Assembly (NCBI RefSeq): GCF_003315175.1
Contig: NZ_QNRQ01000003.1
Location: 124,001-188,000 of the forward strand
DNA length: 64,000 bases
Direction: 5' to 3'
Source: Eoetvoesiella caeni
GTDB taxonomy: Bacteria; Pseudomonadota; Gammaproteobacteria; Burkholderiales; Burkholderiaceae_B
The translations under genes and the position numbers were made by a program. The notes under the pieces are model-generated. The model was not told the origin of the DNA. It searched no databases and saw only the letters and a program-made list of their open reading frames with translations. Below, in pieces: positions 27,660-37,937 of the stretch; the stretch's first letter is position 1; the number at the start of each line of letters is the position of its first letter.

Positions 27660-28454
27660 ATGCAAGCAGCAACACTCCCGTTTTCAAGCGGTTGGCGATG
27701 GATACAGGACGGGCTTGATATCTTCAAGCGCCAGCCCCTGGCCATGCTCTTCTGGAGCCTGATGACGGGCCTGATTATTACCGTGGCGTATCTTATCCCG
27801 CTATTCGGGCAAATGGCATTGATCGCCGCCATGCCCATTCTGACGTTCATCACCCTCAATTCCAGCCGCAACATTATCGCGGGCAAGCAGATGATGCCCG
27901 GCATGTGGCTGGCCCCGCTGCGCGACCGCGAAGCCAGGCGCAGCCTGATGCGCCTGGGAATGGCCTATCTGATCTGCTGCCTGCTGGGCGGCTTCCTGGC
28001 CACCTTGCCCTTCATGAACGAACTGGTGGCCGCCGTGCGCACCGACGGCAGTATCGACGAAACGGCGCTGCTGCAAGCCATACGGAGCCCGTTCATTACT
28101 TTCGGCGTACTGTATTTGTTGATCTCCGCCCTGTTCTGGCATGCGCCGGCGCTTATAGGCTGGCATCGCATCAAGCTGATCCAGGCCTTGTTTTATTCCA
28201 TGGTTGCCTGCTGGCGCAATAAATGGCCGTTCTTGCTGTACGGCGTCAGCTGGGGTGCCATTTTCCTGGCTGCACAGCTTCTGGCCAATATGCTGGTCGG
28301 CCTGGGGCTTGGCACGGGCGTCGTCCAGCTTATCCTGACCCCGGTCAACCTGGTTCTGGCGGCCATCCTGTACTGCAGTTTTTATCCCACCTACATGAGC
28401 GTGTTCGGCGTCAACTACCCCACCCAGGATCCGACCGAAACACCTTTCGCTTGA
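27660..28454 (+). CDS. BPSS1780-type multi-pass membrane protein
   Basis: This 264-residue protein has six or so predicted membrane helices (for example LAMLFWSLMTGLIITVAYLI and AAQLLANMLVGLGLGTGVV). The N-terminal SGWRWIQDGLDIFKRQP matches the uncharacterised BPSS1780 family widespread in Burkholderiales. It starts 21 bases after repeat copy B, so the repeat forms part of its upstream region. Nothing in its neighbours (thrB upstream, convergent PHP gene downstream) indicates a function. Confidence 0.72.
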   Translation: MQAATLPFSSGWRWIQDGLDIFKRQPLAMLFWSLMTGLIITVAYLIPLFGQMALIAAMPILTFITLNSSRNIIAGKQMMPGMWLAPLRDREARRSLMRLGMAYLICCLLGGFLATLPFMNELVAAVRTDGSIDETALLQAIRSPFITFGVLYLLISALFWHAPALIGWHRIKLIQALFYSMVACWRNKWPFLLYGVSWGAIFLAAQLLANMLVGLGLGTGVVQLILTPVNLVLAAILYCSFYPTYMSVFGVNYPTQDPTETPFA

Positions 28455-28479
28455 AAAGAAAGCGGTGACGGCTGGCCCA

Positions 28480-29328
28480 TCATACCCAGTCGTGCCATAC
28501 CGGCTTCAGGTCCACCGCCAACGGAGGCATGCTTCCCAGGTCGATGCGGCTTTCAGCCGGCGCATGGAAATCCGAACCGCGCGAGGCCAAAAAACCATAA
28601 CGCTTGGCGATGCCTGCGTATTCGCGGTACTGATCCGGACTATGGCTGCCGGTGACGACTTCAATGCCCTCGCCCCCCAATTGCTTGAACTCGTCGAACA
28701 AAGCGCCAAACTGTACGGGCGTATATAAATAACGTCCCGGATGAGCCAAAACTGCGCGCCCGCCGGCCTGGATTATCCACGAAACCGCATCGGCCAGACT
28801 GGACCAGTGCACCCGCACATAGCCCGGCTTGCCATCGCCCAGATAGCGATTGAAGACATCCTGCATCGTTTTGCAAGCGCCTTGCTCGACCAGATAGCGG
28901 GCGAAATGCGTGCGGCTGAGTAAACCCGGGTTGCCGGCATAGCGCAGGGCTCCTTCATAGCTGTTTTCGATGCCCAATGCCTCCAGGCGCTGCGCCATCT
29001 CGCGGGCCCGTTCAATGCGGCCGGCCCGGATACCGTTCAGCCCCTGGTTCAAAACCGGATGGTCGGGGTCTATGTTCAGGCCCACCACATGCACCGTCTG
29101 TTTGGCCCACGTTGCAGAAACCTCGACCCCGGGAATGAATGTCATCCCCAGGGCTCGAGCCGCGCTGCCCGCTTCGGCCAGGCCTGACAGCTCGTCGTGG
29201 TCGGTAAGCGACCACATTTGGACACCGTTATCGCGAGCACGCTGCGCAAGCACGGCGGGCTCGAGCACACCGTCCGAAATACGGGAGTGGCAATGCAGGT
29301 CTGCGTTGATTTGGTTTGTTTGACTCAT
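28480..29328 (-). CDS. PHP-domain phosphoesterase (YciV/RnaAM-like 3',5'-nucleotide phosphatase)
   Basis: This 282-residue cytoplasmic metal-dependent phosphatase belongs to a family that acts on 3',5'-nucleoside bisphosphates or on the 5' ends of short RNAs. ADLHCHSRISDGVLEP holds the first His pair, WSLTDHDELSGLAEA the second, IPGVEVSATW the Glu, and GSDFHAPAE the C-terminal Asp-His of the PHP metal site. Length fits the family. It is followed downstream, on the opposite strand, by the convergent membrane-protein gene, and it lies 33 bases beyond the hydrolase gene on the same strand. Confidence 0.88.
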   Translation of the reverse strand: MSQTNQINADLHCHSRISDGVLEPAVLAQRARDNGVQMWSLTDHDELSGLAEAGSAARALGMTFIPGVEVSATWAKQTVHVVGLNIDPDHPVLNQGLNGIRAGRIERAREMAQRLEALGIENSYEGALRYAGNPGLLSRTHFARYLVEQGACKTMQDVFNRYLGDGKPGYVRVHWSSLADAVSWIIQAGGRAVLAHPGRYLYTPVQFGALFDEFKQLGGEGIEVVTGSHSPDQYREYAGIAKRYGFLASRGSDFHAPAESRIDLGSMPPLAVDLKPVWHDWV

Positions 29329-29361
29329 ATACGTATCGTAACCGAGGCCATTCCTGCCGGT

Positions 29362-30285
29362 TCAGTCGTCCAGCAAAAACTGCACGATGGGCTGTATCTG
29401 GCTTTGTGATTGAAGGGTAGGCGCATGTCCCACATCGGGAAACTGCACCAGGCGCGCATTTGAATTGCGCTCCAGCATTTCCTGTGCGGCCCCGGGCGAG
29501 AGCAAATCGGATTGTTCGCCCCGGATGATAAGTATAGGCGCGGCAATGCTTTGGTATGCCGCCCATAACACGAGTTCGGCCGCCTCGATGCTGGCAGGGC
29601 TTTGTAAAGCCATGGGCTCGGCCATGCGCACATCATAGTGCTTGATCCAGTGGTCGCCCTGGCGATTGAACACATGGCGGGTCAGTTGCTCCCATTGCTG
29701 CGGCGTATGCTGGCCAAAGCCGGCGGAAACCGAACGCACATACTCCACGGCCTGCGCAAAACTATCGAACTGAGGGCTTTTGCCGACGTACTCGACGATT
29801 CTGCTCAAGCCGTCGATACTCAGTTGCGGGCCCACATCGTTCAGAATCAGCTTGTTCAAACGCACTGTCTGTTCGGGCGCCAGGCCGAACGCGCCGCGAT
29901 CCGGGCGCTGGGCGGCCGACATGGCCAAGGCGCCGGCAAGTCCCAGTGCGATCAAGCCACCCATCGAGGTTCCCAGCCAATCCAGCCGTGAAGGCTCCAG
30001 GCGCGCGATAAGGGTAAGCATGTCGGAAACATACTGGGGCACGGAGTAGCCGGACGGATTGACCAGCCAATCGGACTTGCCCCGACCGACCACATCGGGG
30101 CAAACCACCCGGAACCTGTCGCACAGGGTCCGGGCTATGTCGTCGAAGTCCCGGCCGGTACGGGTAAGCCCATGCACGCACAACAGCACGTCGCCATTGG
30201 CCGGATCGCCCCATTCCCAATAAGCCATGCGATGCGTGCCGGCGGGGCTTGCGCACATTACATACTTGAGACGTGGTTCGGACAT
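29362..30285 (-). CDS. alpha/beta-hydrolase
   Basis: This 307-residue serine hydrolase has the nucleophile elbow GTSMGGLIALG (Ser at about residue 113). The oxyanion region is VLLCVHGLTRTGRDFDDIAR and the catalytic His is in FPDVGHAPTLQS near the C-terminus. An Asp is available in LIIRGEQSDLLSPGAA. Start 30285 follows AGGAA and gives a normal N-terminus; the longer frame upstream runs into the acyltransferase gene. It lies 119 bases downstream of the oxoacid dehydrogenase operon on the same strand and may be co-transcribed. Substrate unknown (ester or acyl group). Confidence 0.83.
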   Translation of the reverse strand: MSEPRLKYVMCASPAGTHRMAYWEWGDPANGDVLLCVHGLTRTGRDFDDIARTLCDRFRVVCPDVVGRGKSDWLVNPSGYSVPQYVSDMLTLIARLEPSRLDWLGTSMGGLIALGLAGALAMSAAQRPDRGAFGLAPEQTVRLNKLILNDVGPQLSIDGLSRIVEYVGKSPQFDSFAQAVEYVRSVSAGFGQHTPQQWEQLTRHVFNRQGDHWIKHYDVRMAEPMALQSPASIEAAELVLWAAYQSIAAPILIIRGEQSDLLSPGAAQEMLERNSNARLVQFPDVGHAPTLQSQSQIQPIVQFLLDD

Positions 30286-30404
30286 GGCAATTCCTGGCGG
30301 GAGCAAAGAATCGATGGTAAACCGATTAAGCCCATCGTGCCTACCGGCGAGGAGATTGCCAAGGGGTAGCGGCCTGTTGCGTTTCCAAAGCTGGCCGCAC
30401 CGGC

Positions 30405-31649
30405 TTACTCCAGGAACAGCGTCGCCGGGCATTCCAGATAGCCGCGCACCGCCTGGATGAACCCCGCGGCGTATGCCCCGTCGATGATGCGATGATCGAA
30501 CGAAGACGAGATATTCATGATCTTGCGCACTGCGATACGGCCTGAAACAACCATGGGGCGCTGGACGATCTTATTCAGGCCGACAATTGCCACTTCAGGG
30601 TAATTGACGATGGGCGTCGATACGATGCCACCCAGCGCGCCCAGGCTGGTCAGGCTGATTGTGGCTTCGCCCAGATCCTGGCGCGTGATCTTGCCCGTAC
30701 GCGCCAGCTCGCCCATGCGTGCGATCTCGGCGGCGCAAGACCAAAGCCCATGCCCTTCGACACCGCGCAGCACCGGTACCACCAGACCCTCCGCGGTCTG
30801 CATTGCAACGCCGGCATGTACCGTGCCGTAATGCGTAAGCGTCTGCGCCGCATCGTCGTACCGCGCATTCACTTGCGGATATTCGCGCACGGCCAGCGCC
30901 ATGGCGCGCAGCACGAAAGGCAGCAGCGTCAAATGGCCGCGCTCTTGTTCCCAGGAGCCATTCAAGCGCACACGCAAAGCCTCGAGTTCGGTGACGTCGA
31001 CTTCTTCGACATAGCTGAAGTGCGGAATATGCTGCATGGCTCGCTGCATGTTCTGGGCGATTTTTCGGCGCAGCCCTGTCACCGGCGTAACCAGGCCCTC
31101 ATCCGGCTTGACCTGGTCATTGCCCGGCATGGGCTTTTGCAAGCCGGTTGTTGCTTCCATGACACGCACCTTGCCTGGCCGCGCTTCCTTGCCGCCTTCA
31201 GCGCTTGGCCCGCTATCCGGCCCGGTCCGAACCCAGGCATCCAGGTCCTCGTGCAGCACCCTCCCGTCCGGCCCGCTGCCCTGCACATCGCCAAGTGCAA
31301 TGCCGGCCTCGCGCGCCTGCCGCCGTACAGAAGGCGAAGCCAAGGGCTTGTCCGCGATACCGTTGCCCTGCTTCTTGCCTGTTTCATCCGCCGGGGCCGG
31401 GGCGTCGTCCAATATGGCGATCCGCAGCAGATCCGAGCCGACCGCCACGACCTCGCCTTCCTTGGCGTTGATCTGCTCCACCTTGCCGCGCACCGGCGAC
31501 GGTATTTCCACCGCGGCCTTGTCGGTCATGATGTCGGCCAGGCCCTGGTCTTCGACGACATCGTCCCCCACGCGGACATGCCACTTGATGACTTCTACCT
31601 CGGCCACGCCTTCGCCGATATCAGGCACCTTGATTATATGTGTCGACAT
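30405..31649 (-). CDS. bkdB: branched-chain 2-oxoacid dehydrogenase E2 (dihydrolipoyl acyltransferase)
   Basis: This 414-residue core subunit transfers branched acyl groups from E1 to CoA. One lipoyl domain is at residues 1-80 with the lipoylated Lys K44 in TDKAAVEIPSP. A peripheral subunit-binding domain follows near 112-148 (ASPSVRRQAREAGI). After an alanine/charged linker comes the catalytic domain, with H386 and D390 in SFDHRIIDG. The start at 31649 shares its A with the E1-beta stop (TGATG), so the subunits are translationally coupled. The E1 type and gene order favour a branched-chain rather than a pyruvate complex. Confidence 0.9.
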   Translation of the reverse strand: MSTHIIKVPDIGEGVAEVEVIKWHVRVGDDVVEDQGLADIMTDKAAVEIPSPVRGKVEQINAKEGEVVAVGSDLLRIAILDDAPAPADETGKKQGNGIADKPLASPSVRRQAREAGIALGDVQGSGPDGRVLHEDLDAWVRTGPDSGPSAEGGKEARPGKVRVMEATTGLQKPMPGNDQVKPDEGLVTPVTGLRRKIAQNMQRAMQHIPHFSYVEEVDVTELEALRVRLNGSWEQERGHLTLLPFVLRAMALAVREYPQVNARYDDAAQTLTHYGTVHAGVAMQTAEGLVVPVLRGVEGHGLWSCAAEIARMGELARTGKITRQDLGEATISLTSLGALGGIVSTPIVNYPEVAIVGLNKIVQRPMVVSGRIAVRKIMNISSSFDHRIIDGAYAAGFIQAVRGYLECPATLFLE

Positions 31650-32695
31650 CAGGCGGCCTCCATGCTGCGCTTGAATGCCGCCGCCAGGCGGGCCGGTCCG
31701 GGAAAATAGGCCCACTCCTGCGCATGCGGATACGGCGTGTCCCAGCCGGCCACCCGTTCTATCGGCGCTTCAAGATGATAAAAGCAGTGCTCCTGAACCA
31801 GGGCCGCCAGTTCCGCGCCAAAGCCGCTGCTGCGTGTCGCCTCATGCACGACAACGCAACGGCCGGTCTTCTTTACCGACTTCACGAGTGTGTCCAGGTC
31901 GAGCGGCCAAAGGCTGCGCAGGTCGATGATTTCAGCGTCGATGCCAGATAGCTCGCACGCGGCTTGCGCCACGAACACCATGGTGCCGTAGGTCAACACC
32001 GTCAGGGCGCGGCCTGGGCGGAACACCGCGGCGGACTCCAGCGGCACCGAGTAATATCCCAGGGGTACGTCGGCCAGCGGATGACCCGACCAGGGCACGA
32101 CGGGCTTGTCGTGATCGCCGTCGAACGGCCCGTTATACAGCCGTTTCGGTTCAAGAAAAATAACCGGATCGTCGCTTTCGATAGCCGCTATCAACAAGCC
32201 TTTGGCGTCAAACGGATTGGAAGGCATGACGGTGCGTAGCCCGCTGACGTGCGTAAACAGGACTTCCGGGCTCTGGCTATGGGTCTGGCCGCCGAATATC
32301 CCGCCGCCGCAAGGCATGCGTATGGTCATGGGCGAGGTGAACTCGCCGGCCGAGCGGTAGCGCAAGCGCGCGGCTTCGGAAACGATCTGGTCCATGGCCG
32401 GATAGTAGTAGTCGGCAAACTGGATCTCGACCACCGGGCGCAAGCCGTAAGCCGCCATGCCGACGGCCGCACCGACAATACCGCTTTCCGATATCGGTGC
32501 ATCAAACACCCGCGTGCGTCCGTGCTTTTCCTGCAGCCCCTCGGTGCAGCGAAACACACCCCCGAAAAACCCCACGTCCTCGCCGAACACCACCACGTTC
32601 TCGTCGCGCGTCAGCATGATGTCCATGGCCGAACGCAAAGCCTGGACCATGGTCATGGCGGCAGTTTGCTTCAGGTCGTCTGTCTGGGCCGCCAT
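31649..32695 (-). CDS. bkdA2: branched-chain 2-oxoacid dehydrogenase E1 beta subunit
   Basis: This 348-residue thiamine-diphosphate enzyme subunit works with E1 alpha to decarboxylate branched 2-oxoacids from Val, Leu and Ile. ALRSAMDIMLTRDENVVVFGEDVGFFGG and EIQFADYYYPAMDQIVSEAARLRYRS are characteristic of the beta chain. MRMPCGGGIFGGQTHSQSPE-type sequence follows (IRMPCGGGIFGGQ). It begins 2 bases after the E1-alpha stop. Confidence 0.92.
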   Translation of the reverse strand: MAAQTDDLKQTAAMTMVQALRSAMDIMLTRDENVVVFGEDVGFFGGVFRCTEGLQEKHGRTRVFDAPISESGIVGAAVGMAAYGLRPVVEIQFADYYYPAMDQIVSEAARLRYRSAGEFTSPMTIRMPCGGGIFGGQTHSQSPEVLFTHVSGLRTVMPSNPFDAKGLLIAAIESDDPVIFLEPKRLYNGPFDGDHDKPVVPWSGHPLADVPLGYYSVPLESAAVFRPGRALTVLTYGTMVFVAQAACELSGIDAEIIDLRSLWPLDLDTLVKSVKKTGRCVVVHEATRSSGFGAELAALVQEHCFYHLEAPIERVAGWDTPYPHAQEWAYFPGPARLAAAFKRSMEAA

Positions 32696-32697
32696 GG

Positions 32698-34020
<1,323 letters not shown>

Positions 34021-34035
34021 TTACGCCTTTTGCGG

Positions 34036-36543
34036 TCAGCGGCCCTGCCAATAGCGCTTGCGCATATGGCGCACGCTTTGCGCGACCAGGCCCTGGCTAC
34101 GCGACTGAACCTGTACTGCGCCATCCCGGTCGGTACGCCAGAATTGCACGCCCGCATCCTCCCACCGCCGCTGAACCTTGGGATGGGGATGACCGTACCG
34201 ATTCCATGCGCCCGCCTGCGCGATGGCATGGCCTGCCTGCACGCCGTTCACGAATTGCACGGCGGACGAGCCCAGCGAACCATGATGGGCCACCGCCACC
34301 ACATCCACACCGGCAAGCCCGCGATCCAGCAAGGCGCGCTCTTGCGCCGCGGCAATGTCGCCGGTCAGCAAAATGGAGTGATGCCGCCCGCGTATGCGCA
34401 GTACACAGCTGCGATCATTGGACTTGCGCGACTTGCCCTTGCGCGCTTTATTCGGCTCCGTTCGCAACGGCCACAAGAACTCGAACGCCACGCCGTCAAC
34501 CTGCCAGGCCGCGCCATACTCGCACGCCGTCATGGCCAGCGGCAAAGACGGCAGCTGCCCTGGCAGTCCAAGCAAACCGGCCTCCCGCTTCAGGTAGGCC
34601 TGCAAATCGAACGAGCTGTACGACTGCTTCACGGGCGCGGCGGCCAACAGGCTGCGGACGCCGCCCGCATGGTCGATATCTGCGTGCGAGACCACCAGCA
34701 CATCGATATTGTTTTCGCCTTGAGCCCGCAAGAAGGGCCAGACGATGCGCGCGCCGGCGTCGGATTGTGGACCGCTGCGCAGCCCGGTGTCGAACACCAG
34801 GACGTGATTGGCCGTTTGTACGACAAACGACGCGGCCTGACCGACATCCAAAGCATGCAGATTCCAGCCGCCTGCCGACGGGCGCTCGGGGCGCCAGAAC
34901 AAAGCCGGCAGCATCAACAGCCAAGCGGCGTGGCGCATCGGCAAGCCGTAAGGCAGGATGGCCGCCAACAGGCCAAGCACGGCGGCAAGGCTCATCCAGG
35001 CAGGCGCGGCCGCAACGTTGACGCTGGCCAATTCAAGCCGGGTCAGCCATACCGTAGGATGCATCAATGCCTCGAGCACGGCATGGCCCAGCCAGGCCGC
35101 CCACGCGGCGGCAAATTCCAGCCCCGGAATAAAGGCAAGCAGGGCCAGCAGCAGCGACAAAGGCGTAACCAGCAAGGTCACCAACGGAATGGCATACGCA
35201 TTGGCCAGGGGCGAGACCAAGGAGACCTCGTTGAACAGCAAAGCCAGCAAAGGCAAAAGCGCCACGGTTATCGCCAGTTGCAAAGCCGTTGCCGAAACAA
35301 TAAAAAGCCAGGCGGCCCGCAGCCGCGAGCGCCCTGCTTTACGCATCTGCCGCCCCCACCATGCGCCGCTGGCCATCAATACCCACACCGCGCCGAAAGA
35401 CAGCCAGAAGCCGCTGGCCAGCATCGCCCAGGGGTCCAGCAGCACCACTGCCAGCGCTGCCGGGCACAACACCCGGGACGCCGCAAGCCTCATCCGAAAA
35501 ATATGCGCCAGCGCCAACACCGCAAGCATCAGGAAGGTGCGCCGCGCCGGCACGCCCCAGCCCGCCAGCAGGCAATACAGCCAGGCAACCCCCAGCGCGG
35601 CCAGCGCCGCCACGATTTGAGCCGGTATATATTCCGCCAGCATGCGCCGGTTCCACCGTGCTCGGCGCCACAACCAGAATGCTGTCAGTCCGCCGACCGC
35701 GGCTATCATCGTGATATGGCCCCCGCTGATTGCAATCAGGTGGCTTAAGCCGGCACGGTTGAATACCTGCCAGTCCGCGGCGTCTATCGCCGCCTGGTCG
35801 CCGATGCTCAATGCCAGCAGCACCGGACCATAACGCATGCCCTCCAGAAAAGGGCTTGCCGCCGTCCGTACCCGGTGTCGCATGCGCTGGGCGGCGATGG
35901 GCAGACTGGCCCAGGGCCGGTCTTCGAGCAACACCGGCGTGCCCCGCACACTGCCCGTCGCCCGGATGCCTTGCGCAAAAAGATAGCCCTCGTAGTCGAA
36001 GCCATGCAAATTGCGGGCGCCGTGCGGACGCTTCAAGGTCAAGGTCATACGCCATACCTGCCCCGGCGCAAGCTCGGGAAAATCGAAAGCCGGGGCATTG
36101 AAGCGCCCGTAGGGGCCGGAATGGCCCGGCGCACCCCAGGACACTTGGATGCGCGACGGCACGCCAGTTGGGCGGGACGAAATGACGTCGGCTTCGAACA
36201 TACGGCTATCGGCGTCCAGGCGGACCAGGCCGGCCACTTGCAACACCACACGCGCGACCTTGTTTTGATTGTCTTCGGTCAATTCGTCGGCCAACCTCTG
36301 CTGGGCCATGGCAACCGTATAGGCCAGGCCGAACCAGGCCGCCCATAGTGGAACCAGCCAGCGCCAGGACAAGATGCGACGCCGACCCGGAGGCGCCGCC
36401 AGCGAAGCCAGCGAAAGCGCGGCCAATACAGCCATGGCGAACCCAAGCGTTTGCGTGCGCGGCAGACAAGGCAAGCCCTGCACGGCACCCGAGGCAAGCA
36501 AAAATGCCAGTATGCTCACGCGCCCTGTCACTACGCCCTCCAA
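34036..36543 (-). CDS. comEC: ComEC/Rec2-family competence membrane channel
   Basis: This 835-residue inner-membrane protein is expected to pass single-stranded DNA into the cytoplasm during natural transformation. The N-terminus has membrane helices and a DUF4131-type periplasmic domain. It is followed by the Competence domain with about ten helices (DWQVFNRAGLSHLIAISGGHIT is the family signature). The C-terminal metallo-beta-lactamase-like domain has LVVSHADIDHAGGVRSLL, VLLTGDIAA and VAHHGSLGSSAVQFV, keeping metal-site residues. Length is full. No other competence genes lie in the window. A long open frame on the opposite strand is a codon-bias shadow. Confidence 0.93.
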   Translation of the reverse strand: MEGVVTGRVSILAFLLASGAVQGLPCLPRTQTLGFAMAVLAALSLASLAAPPGRRRILSWRWLVPLWAAWFGLAYTVAMAQQRLADELTEDNQNKVARVVLQVAGLVRLDADSRMFEADVISSRPTGVPSRIQVSWGAPGHSGPYGRFNAPAFDFPELAPGQVWRMTLTLKRPHGARNLHGFDYEGYLFAQGIRATGSVRGTPVLLEDRPWASLPIAAQRMRHRVRTAASPFLEGMRYGPVLLALSIGDQAAIDAADWQVFNRAGLSHLIAISGGHITMIAAVGGLTAFWLWRRARWNRRMLAEYIPAQIVAALAALGVAWLYCLLAGWGVPARRTFLMLAVLALAHIFRMRLAASRVLCPAALAVVLLDPWAMLASGFWLSFGAVWVLMASGAWWGRQMRKAGRSRLRAAWLFIVSATALQLAITVALLPLLALLFNEVSLVSPLANAYAIPLVTLLVTPLSLLLALLAFIPGLEFAAAWAAWLGHAVLEALMHPTVWLTRLELASVNVAAAPAWMSLAAVLGLLAAILPYGLPMRHAAWLLMLPALFWRPERPSAGGWNLHALDVGQAASFVVQTANHVLVFDTGLRSGPQSDAGARIVWPFLRAQGENNIDVLVVSHADIDHAGGVRSLLAAAPVKQSYSSFDLQAYLKREAGLLGLPGQLPSLPLAMTACEYGAAWQVDGVAFEFLWPLRTEPNKARKGKSRKSNDRSCVLRIRGRHHSILLTGDIAAAQERALLDRGLAGVDVVAVAHHGSLGSSAVQFVNGVQAGHAIAQAGAWNRYGHPHPKVQRRWEDAGVQFWRTDRDGAVQVQSRSQGLVAQSVRHMRKRYWQGR

Positions 36544-36692
36544 AAAAAGGACAGCATAGGGTTTCCCGCCGGGTGCAGACCGCCCTGCGCGACAAATCCG
36601 CGACAGCGGCTTGTACGTTCAGTTTGTTATTATCTGTTGCCCTGGAAAAGCTAACCAGGAAGAGCGACCAGCCTCATGAACGGGAGAACAAC

Positions 36693-37937
36693 GTGAAAGT
36701 CATTATCGTAGGCGCAGGCATCGGCGGCCTGACCTTGGCCCTTATGCTGCACAAACGCGGCATCGAATGCGACGTCTACGAAAGCGTGCGCGAGATCAAG
36801 CCGCTGGGCGTAGGCATCAACCTGCTGCCGCATGCCGCCAACGAGATGAACCAACTGGGCCTGCTTGACGCGCTAAGTTCCAGGGCAGTGCTTACTTCAG
36901 CCCTGCACTATTACAACAAGCACGGCCAGACAATTTGGCAAGAGCCGCGCGGACTGGCTGCCGGCTATCCTGTGCCGCAACTGTCCATACACCGGGGCGA
37001 ATTGCAAATGCTGTTGGCCAAGGCCGTGCAAGACCGCCTTGGCCAACAGCATTTGCATACCGGCATGTCGTTTGAAACGATGGAGCAAAACGATGCCGGT
37101 ATCGTTGCCACCTTCCATGACCGCAACAACGACCGTCGCGAACAGGTTCGCGCCGATGTGCTTATCGGTGCCGACGGCATCCATTCCGCCGTGCGCAAAA
37201 TGTTCTACCCGCAAGGCGACAAGTTCCGCTTTTCGGGCCGCATCCTGTGGCGCGCAATTACCCTGGCAGACCCATACCTGGATGGCAAAACCATGTTCAT
37301 GGCCGGCTATCAAGACCAGAAGTTCGTCGCCTACCCGCTTGCGTCAAGCGCTGCCGACGGCGGCAAGGCGCCCATCAACTGGATTGCCGAACTCAAGGTC
37401 GACGCCCATGACCTGCCGGCCACCGACTGGAACCGCATGGTCGACAAATCGGTTTTCGCGGATGCCTTCAAGTCGTGGAAATGGGACTGGATAGATATTC
37501 CCGCCCTCATCGACGGCGCCCAGACCATTTACGAATTCCCGCTGGTCGACAAAGACCCCTTGCCGCGCTGGTCGCATGGCAGCGCCTCGCTTATCGGCGA
37601 TGCCGCCCATCCGCTCTATCCGATCGGTTCCAACGGCTCGGCCCAGGCTATCCTGGACGCACGCCACATGGCCGACAAACTCCAGGAAGTCCAGGCCAAG
37701 GGCCAGAAAAGCATCGAGCTGGCGCTCAAGGAATACGAGGCCGACCGCCTGCCCACGACGACAGGCATCATCTTGAAAAACCGCCTCAATGGTCCCGAGC
37801 AGGTCATGCAGCTGGCGCACGAGCGCGCACCGGGCGGCTTCAAGCATATCCACGATGTCGTCCCTGAAAGCGAGCTCCAGGAAATTTCGCTGCGCTACAA
37901 GCGTGCGGCGGGCTTCGATCCCAAGGCGCTCAAGTAG
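36693..37937 (+). CDS. FAD-dependent monooxygenase (PhzS-like flavin oxidoreductase)
   Basis: This 414-residue enzyme is predicted to hydroxylate an aromatic substrate with FAD and NAD(P)H. IIVGAGIGGLTLALMLHKRG is the FAD Rossmann motif. GADGIHSAVRKM is the DG motif, and LIGDAAHPLYPIGSNGSAQ the second FAD motif. The start is GTG at 36693 after GGGAGA (36682-36687); no in-frame ATG fits. Residues 104-122 are encoded by a perfect 22-base inverted repeat (37003-37024 / 37036-37057). The downstream end overlaps the convergent TatD-type gene by 8 bases. The substrate is unknown; PhzS-like proteins act on many aromatic acids. Confidence 0.88.
   Translation: MKVIIVGAGIGGLTLALMLHKRGIECDVYESVREIKPLGVGINLLPHAANEMNQLGLLDALSSRAVLTSALHYYNKHGQTIWQEPRGLAAGYPVPQLSIHRGELQMLLAKAVQDRLGQQHLHTGMSFETMEQNDAGIVATFHDRNNDRREQVRADVLIGADGIHSAVRKMFYPQGDKFRFSGRILWRAITLADPYLDGKTMFMAGYQDQKFVAYPLASSAADGGKAPINWIAELKVDAHDLPATDWNRMVDKSVFADAFKSWKWDWIDIPALIDGAQTIYEFPLVDKDPLPRWSHGSASLIGDAAHPLYPIGSNGSAQAILDARHMADKLQEVQAKGQKSIELALKEYEADRLPTTTGIILKNRLNGPEQVMQLAHERAPGGFKHIHDVVPESELQEISLRYKRAAGFDPKALK
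37003..37057. repeat. perfect 22-bp inverted repeat inside the monooxygenase gene
   Basis: The arm 37003-37024 is the exact reverse complement of 37036-37057, with an 11-base loop between them. Core bases are GCAAATGCTGTTGGCC and GGCCAACAGCATTTGC. The reading frame runs intact through both arms, giving LQMLLAKAV then RLGQQHLH. It would form a very stable mRNA hairpin or a DNA cruciform. Confidence 0.95.

Noticed and set aside
30172-30369. Small plus-strand frame ending KPIVPTGEEIAKG before the oxoacid dehydrogenase genes
   Set aside because: The tail looks protein-like, but most of the frame is antisense to the hydrolase start region and there is no ribosome site.
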